A DNA stretch of 64,000 bases from Halanaeroarchaeum sulfurireducens. Its GTDB lineage: Archaea; Halobacteriota; Halobacteria; Halobacteriales; Halobacteriaceae. The position numbers and the translations under genes were made by a program. The DNA lies in the NCBI RefSeq assembly GCF_001011115.1, contig NZ_CP008874.1:124001-188000 (forward strand). The letters are read 5' to 3'. Below the pieces are notes generated by a model. The model was not told where the DNA came from. It saw only the letters and a program-made list of their open reading frames with translations, and made no database searches. Positions 24,611 through 33,058 of this stretch are shown piece after piece; the stretch's first letter is position 1; every line of letters starts with the position of its first letter.

Positions 24611-25219
24611 TCACGGCGCGGTCTCCGAGGACTCGCGTTCGCTCGGCTCCTCGTCGAGGCTCTCGAGGGCGTCGACGACGGCGTCGCGATAGGTGGTGAC
24701 GCCGCTTTCGTACTCGCGCCGTGCCATTTCGGCGTACTCGTTGCCCTCCTCGTCGAAGCGCTCGATCCGGTCGAGGGTGCGTTCGGCTGTCTCGACGACC
24801 CACCGATTGCGGGTTTCCTCGTCCACGGCGGTGATGGACTCCGGGCGCACGGAGACGTTGATCGACCCGTCGTCGGTCTCGTAGGTGCGAGGCTTCCCGA
24901 CGACCGCGACGTAGGTCGGCGTCTCGAGTTCGCGCAGGGCGGTGGCGGCCTCGGGCTGGTACTGGCCGGCGTACACGAAGAACGTGCCCGTCGGACCCAC
25001 GACCCGGCCGCGCCAGTACTCGTTTTCGTCGCCGATGTCCTCGGTCTCGGTGAGCGTGCCGACGAGGAACACGCGGTTGGCGCGCTCGCCGGTCGGCAAT
25101 AGCGCGTACAGCGGAGCGCGTTCGTCGTCGGATTCCTTGAACGTGTGCGTCGCGTCGTTGAACTCGGCGGCGAAGACGCGCCGTGCGACCTCGCGCGTGG
25201 GGGTCTGGCTCTCGCTCAT
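24611..25219 (-). CDS. rpap3: RPA-associated protein (RPAP)
   Basis: The 202-residue OB-fold protein belongs to the family found next to archaeal RPA genes (COG3390 group). Visible elements are the N-terminal helix PTREVARRVFAAEFNDAT, then the OB strands VFLVGTLTETEDIG and WRGRVVGPTGTFFVYAGQY. An acidic Ser/Glu tail ends the protein. It forms a complex with RPA in haloarchaea and shares in DNA repair. Its ATG abuts the rpa stop codon (TAG-ATG), so the two are one operon. The '3' designation follows from the partner's size and is less certain than the family. Confidence 0.87.
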   Translation of the reverse strand: MSESQTPTREVARRVFAAEFNDATHTFKESDDERAPLYALLPTGERANRVFLVGTLTETEDIGDENEYWRGRVVGPTGTFFVYAGQYQPEAATALRELETPTYVAVVGKPRTYETDDGSINVSVRPESITAVDEETRNRWVVETAERTLDRIERFDEEGNEYAEMARREYESGVTTYRDAVVDALESLDEEPSERESSETAP

Positions 25220-26149
25220 CTATATCGACCTCGCTTTGATCAGCACGGCCTCGGGATCGGCGTCGGCTCCAACCTTCTCGACGTCGTTCGCCAGGACGTA
25301 GCGCCCCATCGTGGGGCCCCGTATCCGGTAGTATCTGCCGAGGACCGTCTCGGCCATCTCGTCGACGACGACGGTCGTGTCCAGGGCGTCCTTGGCCATG
25401 TCCTTCGCCGATTCGAGTTCGATACCGGTCAGACCCTCGGTCGCCTCGCGGTCGAAGATGACTTCCTGGACGTCCGTTCCATCGTCGAGGACTGCCTTGA
25501 TGCGGAGGTCGAACTCGCCGTCGACCTCGCCGTGTTCGGAACAGCGCCCGTTCTGGAGGACCCGGGTGCATCCCTCGACCGGACAGCGCTTGATGAGACC
25601 GCTGCCGGACTGGATGTCGACGAGCGCGCCCTCGATCTCGGACTCGTCGTCACCGACCTCGATGTCCTCGTCGAGTTCGGTGATCGTCGTGGTGCTGTTG
25701 AGTTTGATGGAGTAGCGGCCCTGGTACTCGTCAGTGACGACGTTCTCGAGACGGTAGACCCTGCCGTCCTCGAGTGCTGGGAGGTCGGATTTCGCCCACG
25801 CGGTGAACTTGATGGTTCCCGTCTCGTCGCCCACGAGGCCGACCTGTCCGACCGCATCGCTGCGCGCGTCCCAGAGATCGACGACCTTGACGGTCACGTT
25901 GACCCACTGCTCCGGCTCGTCGATATCGGCGACTTCGACGTCGGTGTCGCTGCCGCGACCCAGGTCGTCCCGATCGAGGCCAGCCTCGTCGAGGTAGTGG
26001 TTTTCGACGCTGCGCCGCGCCTCCGAGAGCGGCACTTTGTAGTCGGAGACGAGACGGTCGAGGCGGCCCTCGATGTCGTCGACGGTGACGTCGAGGTGGT
26101 CTGAAAATTGCTCGTAAACGGATTCGGCGGTGTCGTGTACGTCGCTCAT
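25220..26149 (-). CDS. rpa3: Replication protein A (ssDNA-binding), RPA3 type
   Basis: This single-stranded DNA-binding protein of 309 residues acts in replication and repair. It has an N-terminal helical domain, an OB fold (WVNVTVKVVDLWDARSDAVG, GTIKFTAWAKSDLP), a zinc finger CPVEGCTRVLQNGRCSEHG at about 190-208 and a C-terminal OB-like domain (YYRIRGPTMGRYVLANDVEK). The length fits the short haloarchaeal paralogue that pairs with its own RPAP. The ATG at 26149 is preferred to an upstream Arg/Lys-rich extension; a TTTATAGG box near 26207-26217 would give a leader of about 30 nt. Confidence 0.9.
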   Translation of the reverse strand: MSDVHDTAESVYEQFSDHLDVTVDDIEGRLDRLVSDYKVPLSEARRSVENHYLDEAGLDRDDLGRGSDTDVEVADIDEPEQWVNVTVKVVDLWDARSDAVGQVGLVGDETGTIKFTAWAKSDLPALEDGRVYRLENVVTDEYQGRYSIKLNSTTTITELDEDIEVGDDESEIEGALVDIQSGSGLIKRCPVEGCTRVLQNGRCSEHGEVDGEFDLRIKAVLDDGTDVQEVIFDREATEGLTGIELESAKDMAKDALDTTVVVDEMAETVLGRYYRIRGPTMGRYVLANDVEKVGADADPEAVLIKARSI

Positions 26150-26277
26150 GGGTGTTCGTCTCCGCTTGTTTTCGGTGGGAGACACGCGAAGATTGGTCGC
26201 CTTCACCTATAAACTCTGGACCCTAAGGACACCGGTCCTGTGCAAGGCCTATATCGCTGGCACTCCTAGTCTGGTGC

Positions 26278-26550
26278 ATGCAGGATTCGGACGTCCTCGA
26301 CACGCTCCGCCGGGCCGCCAGGCGGGCGGGCCAGCAGGTCGCGAGCGCCCGACAGGAGTATCGCCGTGGCCGCATCGAGGGATCGCTGCCGACCGATCCC
26401 GAGGGACGGGCCCGTATCGTCTGCCGGCGCGCCGCTGAACAGCGAGCCGTTCGGATCGAGGACGGCCAGCCCGCGTGTTTCGAGGCGGGACATCCCGCCT
26501 GCGAAAGTTGCGCGGCCGACGTCGAGGAGGGCGTGATCGAGACGTGGTGA
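26278..26550 (+). CDS. Small Cys-containing haloarchaeal protein, unknown
   Basis: The 90-residue protein has a basic, Arg-rich N-terminal half (LRRAARRAGQQVASARQEYR) and a C-terminal half with CRRAAEQRAV and CFEAGHPACESCAADVEEG. The last segment has C-x6-H/C and CxxC spacing that could bind zinc. The protein resembles small haloarchaeal families seen near rpa, but I cannot give a function. It is divergent from rpa with a CCTATATCG box about 25 nt before the ATG, and convergent with the Tfx gene. Confidence 0.75.
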   Translation: MQDSDVLDTLRRAARRAGQQVASARQEYRRGRIEGSLPTDPEGRARIVCRRAAEQRAVRIEDGQPACFEAGHPACESCAADVEEGVIETW

Positions 26551-26598
26551 CGGCCGTCGCAACGCTTTCCGAGAGGGATGCTGCCCGCGCCGGCCCCT

Positions 26599-27069
26599 TC
26601 AATCCGGTCGCGCACGGACGCGCATGGTCCCGTCGCTGGTGACGCCGACGAGGATCTGGGATCGGACCTCCCGGCCCGTGACGGCGTCGCCGGCGTTGTC
26701 GCTGACGAGTTTCATCACCTCGGGTGCGGAATAGGGGACTTTCACCCCGTTGCGATCGCACGCCTCGTACACCAGATCCGGCACCTCGTAGAGGTCGGTT
26801 CCCGGTTCGATGTCCACCTGGACCGGGGCCTTGAGGGTCTCGGCGAAAGCGACGGTCTCTTTCGACTTGGCGACGTTGTCGCGGGCACTCGATTCCACCT
26901 TCGAGACGTTGGCTCGGGAGGTACCGAGCACGTCGGCGATGTCGGCCTGCGAGACGCCTCGCTCGCGGAGGGCCAGCACCTCCGCTTGCCGGCGGGTCAA
27001 CACGCTCTCGTCGGGATCGAACCCTGCCACGTCGAGTATCTCTTCGACGTCGGGGACGTCCGCAGTCAT
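26599..27069 (-). CDS. Tfx-family DNA-binding regulator
   Basis: The 156-residue regulator has an N-terminal helix-turn-helix (LTRRQAEVLALRERGVSQ, then ADIADVLGTSRANVSKVESSA) and a C-terminal ligand-binding-like domain (VDIEPGTDLYEVPDLVYEAC). Tfx proteins were first described as regulators of the molybdenum formylmethanofuran dehydrogenase operon in methanogens. Haloarchaeal members must have other targets, which are unknown here. A TTTTTTCAG box at 27091-27098 is 27 nt before the ATG, so the message is probably leaderless. Confidence 0.9.
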   Translation of the reverse strand: MTADVPDVEEILDVAGFDPDESVLTRRQAEVLALRERGVSQADIADVLGTSRANVSKVESSARDNVAKSKETVAFAETLKAPVQVDIEPGTDLYEVPDLVYEACDRNGVKVPYSAPEVMKLVSDNAGDAVTGREVRSQILVGVTSDGTMRVRARPD

Positions 27070-27090
27070 GCGTAGTCGTTCGCTCCCGAC

Positions 27091-27098
27091 CTGAAAAA
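27091..27098 (-). promoter_or_regulatory. TATA box of the Tfx gene
   Basis: A run of T residues (CTTTTTTCAG on the minus strand) is centred about 27 nt before the ATG at 27069. Confidence 0.5.
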
Positions 27099-27126
27099 AG
27101 GTGCTGCCGTTGGGCCGGCGGCCGGT

Positions 27127-27633
27127 CTAGCTACCCCAGAAGTTTTCTCGACTGCCCAGTCGGGGGTTGTCCTTCTGTGGGGGGCGACGCGTTTTTTCCT
27201 CTTCGTCTTCCTCGGACTCGTCCGATTCGTCGTCGCTTCCGTCCTCTTTTTCCTCGTCCTCTTCGTCCTCGTCTTCTTCTGTATCGTCCTCGGGTTCGTC
27301 CGGGAGCTTCTCGACGAGGTCTGCCTGGGCGTAGTTCGACTTGACCCTCGTAATCTTGACTCTGGCCCGGGAGACCGGTAGGACGCCGTCGACCATGATG
27401 ACGAAGCCGCTGTCCGCGTGATGGCCGACTCCAGCTCCGCTTTCGTGCATGTCGGTGACCTCGACGTCGACCTCCTCGCCGGGGACGACCGGTGCCGTCT
27501 TGAGGTCCTCGATGGGTTGACCGTAGTGGTTACACCAGTCCATACCACCACGGTCTCCGAAGTGCTGGCAGCCCATGCCAGAAACACGCTCCGAGAAGTT
27601 TGGGCAGTCGTCGGCGAGCGGACAGTCGGGCAT
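27127..27633 (-). CDS. TRAM-domain protein with acidic tail
   Basis: The 168-residue protein has an N-terminal Cys-rich segment (CPLADDCPNFSE, CQHFGD, WCNHYG) that probably binds zinc. A TRAM OB fold follows (VPGEEVDVEVTDMHESGAGV, VDGVLPVSRARVKITRVKSN), as in tRNA-binding TRAM proteins. A low-complexity Glu/Asp tail of about 45 residues and a short basic end (NPRLGSRENFW) complete it. The ATG at 27633 has GGAGGA just upstream and is preferred over a TTG at 27660. Single TRAM proteins act as RNA chaperones in some archaea; that role here is inference. Confidence 0.87.
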   Translation of the reverse strand: MPDCPLADDCPNFSERVSGMGCQHFGDRGGMDWCNHYGQPIEDLKTAPVVPGEEVDVEVTDMHESGAGVGHHADSGFVIMVDGVLPVSRARVKITRVKSNYAQADLVEKLPDEPEDDTEEDEDEEDEEKEDGSDDESDESEEDEEEKTRRPPQKDNPRLGSRENFWGS

Positions 27634-28063
27634 ATCCTCCGGTAGCGGCCCACGACTCAAATCCCTTACGAGAATTGGGCTCTCTGCTGGGACGACCCGA
27701 TTTCACCCGGTAGCGGGCTCGAACGGTCAATAGCGCGGCTGGTGGGGGTGGGAGGGGCCGCGGGTGACAACCGTCGGGCGCCGCCGTGCTGGTAAGGGCG
27801 AAGAGGGGGATTGCGAGCAGGTGGTCGGGATGGCGAACGCAAGATATCGCCGGGTCGCCGGAGCGGGTGACCACGCAACCGCCGCGTTCGCTCCGGGCCG
27901 AGCGTCACAGCATGGCCGCGGTTGGTTCGGTGTTGGTATTTGAACTATCGGGGGGGGAAGGCCGGGTCTTGGCGGATCGTTCGCCAGGGCCGCGAGGAAC
28001 GCGGCTCATAGCAAATGATCCTGCGTAAGCGTTTTTGCCCCACGTCGGTTACGTTTCTGCACC
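27634..28063. other. Intergenic region carrying copy A of a dispersed element
   Basis: This 430-nt gap between divergent genes has no convincing reading frame. It contains the 97-bp element at 27812-27908, flanked by GC-rich single-copy sequence. Near 28010-28050, CGTTTTTGCC lies about 30 nt before the PDCD5-like start and probably serves as its promoter. Confidence 0.7.
27812..27908 (-). repeat. 97-bp dispersed element, copy A
   Basis: Read on the minus strand, this segment matches 59628-59724 (plus strand) at 88 of 97 positions with no gap. Both copies can fold into nested arms, GTGGTC...GACCAC enclosing GGCGA...TCGCC. It ends in CTGCTCGCA, the point at which copy B runs into a tandem array. 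Confidence 0.9.
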
Positions 28064-28420
28064 ATGAGCAACAGTCCCGATGAGGATGACCGCCTCGAAC
28101 AGCTTCGCCAGGAGAAAATGGACAACCTCCAGCAACGACAGGAGGGGGGTGAGGCCCAGCAGGAGGCCATGCAGGCCCAGCAAGAACAGGCCGAAGCACA
28201 GAAGAACGCCCTGCTCAAACAGCACCTCACCGATGGCGCCCGCAAGCGGCTCAATACGGTGAAGATGAGCCGACCGGACTTCGGCGAGAAGGTCGAACAG
28301 CAGGTCGTCGCGCTCGCCCAGTCCGGGCGACTCCGTGATAAGATCGACGAAGAGAAGATGAAAGAGTTGCTGCGCGAACTCACCCCCGACTCGAAGAGCT
28401 TCAACATCGAGCGGCGCTGA
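28064..28420 (+). CDS. PDCD5/TFAR19-family DNA-binding protein
   Basis: The 118-residue helical protein belongs to the family of human PDCD5 and archaeal homologues. The N-terminal part is Gln/Glu-rich coiled coil ([20 protein letters not shown]). The core has [23 protein letters not shown] and [24 protein letters not shown], the three-helix domain typical of the family. Archaeal members are basic DNA-binding or chaperone-cofactor proteins of uncertain role. It lies 3 nt before the PP-loop gene, an arrangement suggesting an operon. Confidence 0.92.
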   Translation: MSNSPDEDDRLEQLRQEKMDNLQQRQEGGEAQQEAMQAQQEQAEAQKNALLKQHLTDGARKRLNTVKMSRPDFGEKVEQQVVALAQSGRLRDKIDEEKMKELLRELTPDSKSFNIERR

Positions 28421-28423
28421 CGC

Positions 28424-29026
28424 ATGCGACTCGCCCTCCTGTATTCCGGTGGCAAGGACTCGACAATCGCGGCCCTGATTCTCGATCGATTCTACGACCT
28501 CACGCTGGTCACCGCCCACTTCGACGTCACTGACGACTGGCGACATGCCCGCGAAGCGGCGAACGCGGTTGGCTTCCCGTTCGAGACGGTGGAGATGGAC
28601 CGTGAGGTCGCCGAGGAGGCCATCGAGATTATGATCGCGGACGGGTATTCACGCAATGGCATCCAGCGGGTCCACGAGCACGCCCTCGAGACTCTCGCCG
28701 ACGTCTTTTCGTTCGAGGCCGTCGCCGACGGGACTCGCCGCGACGATCGGGTGCCAACCGTCTCGCGGGCGCAGGCTCAGCGCCTGGAGGACCGCTACGA
28801 TGTGGACTATCTCGCCCCGCTTTCCGGGTTTGGCCGTCAGGCCGTCGACCGGCTGGTGGACGCCGAACTCGACGTGACGGTGGGACCGAGCGAGGAGATC
28901 GGCAAAGCCGACTACGAGAGCGAACTGCGTGCGCTTCTGGCAGCGGAACATGGCGACGACGTCGTCCACGACGTCTTTCCCGAGCACACACAGACCGTCG
29001 TCAACGGGCTGAGCGAGTCGGGCTGA
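28424..29026 (+). CDS. PP-loop ATPase, predicted (COG1365-type)
   Basis: This 200-residue N-type ATP pyrophosphatase-like protein shows the PP-loop SGGKDSTIAAL at residues 8-18. A second conserved region is VADGTRRDDRVPTVS (about 104-118). Enzymes of this superfamily adenylate a substrate, often in tRNA thiolation or amide formation. No zinc ribbon or tRNA-binding domain is present, so the substrate is unknown. The start lies 3 nt after the PDCD5-like stop, so the two are likely co-translated. Confidence 0.88.
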   Translation: MRLALLYSGGKDSTIAALILDRFYDLTLVTAHFDVTDDWRHAREAANAVGFPFETVEMDREVAEEAIEIMIADGYSRNGIQRVHEHALETLADVFSFEAVADGTRRDDRVPTVSRAQAQRLEDRYDVDYLAPLSGFGRQAVDRLVDAELDVTVGPSEEIGKADYESELRALLAAEHGDDVVHDVFPEHTQTVVNGLSESG

Positions 29027-29079
29027 GGACGGTCGCTCCAACGGACAGATTCAAGCGCGGCCTCCCCGAAACGCGGCAC

Positions 29080-30378
29080 ATGTACGACCGGCTCAAGGGA
29101 TTTCGTGACTTCTACCCCGACGAGATGAGTGCCAGGCGCGCGCTCATCGACTCGCTCGAGGACACGGCCCGTCGGTACGGGTTCCGCGAGGTGGGCACCC
29201 CCGCACTCGAGCGGACGGAGATGTACGTGGACAAGAGCGGCGAGGAGATCGTCGAGGAACTGTACACCTTTACGGACAAGGGGGGCCGCGAGCTCGCGCT
29301 CGCGCCGGAGCTCACACCGACGGTTGCGCGGATGGTGGTCGCGAAACAGCAGGAACTCGCAAAGCCCATCAAGTGGTTCTCGACGCGTCCGTTCTGGCGC
29401 TACGAGGAGCCTCAGCAGGGTCGATTCCGGGAGTTCTACCAGACGAACGTGGACATCTTCGGATCGGCTGAACCCGAGGCGGACGCCGAGATTCTGGCGT
29501 ACGCCGCCGATGCGATGACTGACCTCGGCCTCTCGGCCGACGAGTTCGAGTTCCGCGTCTCCCATCGGGACATCCTGGGCGGCCTGCTCGAGGCCGTCGA
29601 TTCGGCGGTGGACGTGCGCGCGGCGATCCGTGCGGTCGACAAGAGCGCCAAGATCGAGACCGCTGAGTACCACGATCTGCTCCACGAGGCCGGGCTGACC
29701 TACGACGAGGCCGAGACGGTCGACGACCTCCTCGACACCGACGACCTCTCGGCGCTCACCGACTTCGCCGGCACCGACCGCGTGGCGAACGCCGTCGAGA
29801 ACCTCCAGGCCGTCCTGGCAGCGGCCGAGGATTACGGCGTTCGGGAGTACACGACGCTCTCGCTCGAGACCGCCCGCGGCCTCGATTACTACACCGGGGT
29901 CGTCTTCGAGTGCTTCGACTCGACCGGCGAGATCTCGCGGGCCGTCTTCGGCGGCGGTCGCTACGACGACCTCATCGAGAGTTTCGGCGGGCAGCCGACG
30001 CCCGCGGTCGGCGTCGCGCCCGGGCTGGCGCCCCTCTCGTTGCTCCTCCAGCGCGCAGACGTCTGGCCCGAGGAGTCCCTCTCGACGGACTACTACGTCC
30101 TCCAGGTCGGTGACACGCGCGACGTGGCAGCGGCGACCGCCCGCGACCTTCGCGCCCGTGGCCACGTCGTCGAGACGGACGTCTCCGACCGCTCGTTCGG
30201 CGCCCAGCTCGAGTACGCCGACGCCATCAACGCGGAGACGACGGTCATCGTCGGCGAACGCGACCTGGCGAACGGGGAGCTCACGATCAAGGACATGGTC
30301 TCCGGCGATCAGGTCGCCGTTCCGGTCGAGGACTTCCCCGGGGATCGGGAAGCACCCCGGTACGAGGACTTCGCGTAA
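29080..30378 (+). CDS. hisS: Histidyl-tRNA synthetase
   Basis: This class II synthetase charges tRNA-His, whose gene is also in this window at 23517-23590. At 432 residues it has normal length. Motif 2 is YEEPQQGRFREF, the histidine-specific motif is ARGLDYYTGVVFE, and motif 3 is FGGGRYDDLIESFGG. A C-terminal anticodon-binding domain is visible (YYVLQVGDTRDVAAATARDL...SFGAQLEYAD). Start ATG 29080 gives the standard MYDRLKGFRDFYPDEM opening. TruA follows 15 nt later, so both probably share a transcript. Confidence 0.97.
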   Translation: MYDRLKGFRDFYPDEMSARRALIDSLEDTARRYGFREVGTPALERTEMYVDKSGEEIVEELYTFTDKGGRELALAPELTPTVARMVVAKQQELAKPIKWFSTRPFWRYEEPQQGRFREFYQTNVDIFGSAEPEADAEILAYAADAMTDLGLSADEFEFRVSHRDILGGLLEAVDSAVDVRAAIRAVDKSAKIETAEYHDLLHEAGLTYDEAETVDDLLDTDDLSALTDFAGTDRVANAVENLQAVLAAAEDYGVREYTTLSLETARGLDYYTGVVFECFDSTGEISRAVFGGGRYDDLIESFGGQPTPAVGVAPGLAPLSLLLQRADVWPEESLSTDYYVLQVGDTRDVAAATARDLRARGHVVETDVSDRSFGAQLEYADAINAETTVIVGERDLANGELTIKDMVSGDQVAVPVEDFPGDREAPRYEDFA

Positions 30379-30393
30379 CCGAGCCCCATCTCG

Positions 30394-31206
30394 ATGCGTG
30401 CCTTCCGGATCGCCTACGACGGCCGGCCGTTCCACGGTTTCCAGCGCCAGCCCTCGGTCCCGACCGTCGAAGACGCCATTTTCGACGCCCTGCGCGCTCT
30501 CGACGTGTACGAGGGCGAAACACCGCCCGAGTACAGCGCGGCCGGCCGGACGGACGCCGGTGTCTCGGCGCTCGCCCAGACGGTCGCGTTTCGCGCCCCG
30601 GAGTGGCTCGTCCCGCGGGCGTTCAACGCCGAACTGCCGGAATCGATTCGGGCGTGGGCCTGGTCGGACGTCCCCGCGGACTTCCATGCGACCCACGACG
30701 CCGAGTGGCGGGAGTATCGCTACGTTCTGTTCGCCCCGGACCTGGACGACGACCGGGCCCGTGAGGCCCTCGACGTGCTCCGGGGCGAACACGACTTCTG
30801 GAATCTCACTCCCGACGACGAACGGACCGTCCGGCGGCTGCGCGGTGACCTCTCGCGGGACGGGCCGTATCTCGTCGTTACGCTCCGCTCGGCGGGCTTT
30901 GCCCGCGAACTGGTCAGGCGAATCGTCTCTCTGATTCGCGCTGTCGGCTCCGGGGCTGCCCAGCCGTCGAAGGTCGAGCGAGTATTGGGGCCGAACCGAA
31001 TCGAGGGGCCGGAGGGCGTCCCGCCCGCTCCGGCGTACCCGCTTTTCCTCCGGTCGGTATCCTACGATGTCGCATTCGAGGCGGGCGGGGATACCGAGAC
31101 GACCTCGTCGGCGTTCCGGGCGGTGGCCGTCGAAAACCGGACCCGCTTTCGGGTGGCCGACGCGATCGCGACGGGTATCGAGACGGCGATCGACGGATCC
31201 CGATAG
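30394..31206 (+). CDS. truA: tRNA pseudouridine(38-40) synthase
   Basis: TruA isomerises uridines 38-40 in the tRNA anticodon arm. The 270-residue protein opens MRAFRIAYDGRPFHGFQ and holds the catalytic loop AGRTDAGVSA with Asp at residue 54. The central FHATHDAEWREYRYVLF and later RSAGFARELVRRIVSLI segments are family-typical. It is encoded 15 nt after hisS, so tRNA charging and modification genes are linked. No unusual insertions are seen. Confidence 0.95.
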   Translation: MRAFRIAYDGRPFHGFQRQPSVPTVEDAIFDALRALDVYEGETPPEYSAAGRTDAGVSALAQTVAFRAPEWLVPRAFNAELPESIRAWAWSDVPADFHATHDAEWREYRYVLFAPDLDDDRAREALDVLRGEHDFWNLTPDDERTVRRLRGDLSRDGPYLVVTLRSAGFARELVRRIVSLIRAVGSGAAQPSKVERVLGPNRIEGPEGVPPAPAYPLFLRSVSYDVAFEAGGDTETTSSAFRAVAVENRTRFRVADAIATGIETAIDGSR

Positions 31207-31243
31207 CCAATTTCATACCACGCGGCGCTCGTACTCACGAGGC

Positions 31244-33058
31244 ATGTCAGGCGTCCCCGAGCGCGCTGAGATCGACGAGCAGTACACGTGGGATCTCGAG
31301 GCCATCTACGAGACGGAAGAGGAGTGGGAGGAGGATTTCGAGTTCGTACAGGATCACCTCCCGGATCTGGCGGACTACGAGGGACGGCTCACCTCGGATG
31401 GGGAGACGCTCCTCTCGGCCCTGGAATTGCGCGATTCGGTGATGCGGACCCTGGATACCGTCTCCGCGTACGCCCGGATGCGCTCGGACGAGGACACTCG
31501 GGATCAGCACTATCAGGCCCTCTCCGCCCGCGCCCAGACGCTGGCCTCCGAGGCGTCGAGTGCGGCCTCCTTTTTCGGCCCGGAAATCCAGGCCGAGGAC
31601 GAGGAGACGATCGAGGCCATGATCGAATCGACGCCCGGCCTCGAAACCTACGAGCACTACCTCGAGGACGTCTTGCGACGCAAATCACACACCCGCTCCG
31701 CGGAGGTGGAACAGGTCCTGTCCGAGATGGGCGAGGTGCTCGGGGCGCCCAGCGACATCTACAGCATGCTGACGAACGCCGACCTCACCTTCCCGACGGT
31801 CGAAAAACCGGACGGCACCGAGGTCGAACTCTCGCAGTCGAACGTCACGGTCCTCCTCAAGGAATCCGACCGAACCTTCCGCCGAACCGTCCACGAGACG
31901 TTCTTCGAGGAGCTCTCGACGGTCCGGAACACCATCGGATCCGCACTCAAATACCAGGTCAAAACCGACGTCAACCTGGCGCGCACCCGCAATTACGACA
32001 CCGCTCGCGAGGCCGCCCTCGACGGACCCAACATCCCCGTCGAGGTCTACGATGCCCTCGTGGAGACCGTCGAGGACAACATCGGGAAACTCCACCGGCA
32101 CGCCGACCTCAAACGCCGCGGCCTGGGCGTCGATGACCTCCAGATGTGGGACCTCTACGCCCCCGTCGCGCCGGGCGAGTCCCCGGAGTTCGAGTACGAG
32201 GAGGCCCGCGAGCACGTCGTCGAGGCGGTCGCTCCGCTGGGGGAGGAGTACCAGCACCGCGTTTCGGAGGGACTCGACTCCCGGTGGGCAGACGTCTACG
32301 AGAATCGCGGCAAACGCTCGGGCGCGTACTCGGGCGGAACCTACGACACCCAGCCGTACATTTTGCTCAACTACCAGGACGACATCTCCTCGATGTTCAC
32401 TCTCGCCCACGAACTGGGCCACTCGTTGCACTCCGAGCTCGCGAGCGAACACCAGCCCTACGTCGATGCGGACTACGAGATCTTCGTCGCCGAGGTCGCC
32501 TCGACGGTGAACGAGGCCCTTCTCACCGCCCACCTGCTCGACACCATCGAGGACCCCCACGTCCGAGAACACGTCCTCAACGAGTACCTCGAGCGGTTCC
32601 GATCGACGCTGTTCCGCCAGACCATGTTCGCCGACTTCGAACACCGCCTGCATGCCCTCGCGGAGGATGGCGAAGCGCTCACTCCAGACCGGATCGACGA
32701 GGTCTACGGGGATCGCAAGGCCACCTATTACGAACCCGCCGTCGTCGACGATCACATTCGCCGGGAATGGATGCGCGTGCCCCACTTCTTCTACGGGTAC
32801 TACGTCTTCCAGTACAGCACGGGTATGTCGGCGGCGATCGCCATCGCCGACCGCATCCTGTCGGAGGGAGAATCTGCCGCCGCCGACTATCTCGACGCAC
32901 TCAAACTCGGCGGGAGCGAGTACCCCCTCTCGGTGCTCGAGACTGCCGGCATCGACATGACGAGCCCCGATCCGATTCAGACGGCACTCGACGTCTACGA
33001 CGAGCGCCTGGACGAGATGGACGATCTCCTCGCGGCGGACGAGACGACCGAGGACTAG
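31244..33058 (+). CDS. pepF: Oligoendopeptidase F (M3 family)
   Basis: This cytosolic zinc metallopeptidase degrades short peptides. The 604-residue protein has the M3 active site LAHELGHSLHSE with zinc ligands His389 and His393 and catalytic Glu390. Downstream lie ASTVNEALL (the third ligand Glu) and the substrate-side HFFYGYYVFQYSTG motif that PepF proteins share. Start ATG 31244 is supported by an ATTTCATACC box about 30 nt upstream and removes a basic pseudo-extension. Its stop shares CTAG with the convergent radical SAM gene. It may degrade peptides released by the proteasome, as pan is nearby. Confidence 0.95.
   Translation: MSGVPERAEIDEQYTWDLEAIYETEEEWEEDFEFVQDHLPDLADYEGRLTSDGETLLSALELRDSVMRTLDTVSAYARMRSDEDTRDQHYQALSARAQTLASEASSAASFFGPEIQAEDEETIEAMIESTPGLETYEHYLEDVLRRKSHTRSAEVEQVLSEMGEVLGAPSDIYSMLTNADLTFPTVEKPDGTEVELSQSNVTVLLKESDRTFRRTVHETFFEELSTVRNTIGSALKYQVKTDVNLARTRNYDTAREAALDGPNIPVEVYDALVETVEDNIGKLHRHADLKRRGLGVDDLQMWDLYAPVAPGESPEFEYEEAREHVVEAVAPLGEEYQHRVSEGLDSRWADVYENRGKRSGAYSGGTYDTQPYILLNYQDDISSMFTLAHELGHSLHSELASEHQPYVDADYEIFVAEVASTVNEALLTAHLLDTIEDPHVREHVLNEYLERFRSTLFRQTMFADFEHRLHALAEDGEALTPDRIDEVYGDRKATYYEPAVVDDHIRREWMRVPHFFYGYYVFQYSTGMSAAIAIADRILSEGESAAADYLDALKLGGSEYPLSVLETAGIDMTSPDPIQTALDVYDERLDEMDDLLAADETTED

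Noticed and set aside
28912-30792. 626-codon minus-strand frame opposite hisS and truA
   Set aside because: Overlaps two certain genes in opposite sense and has no recognisable domain.
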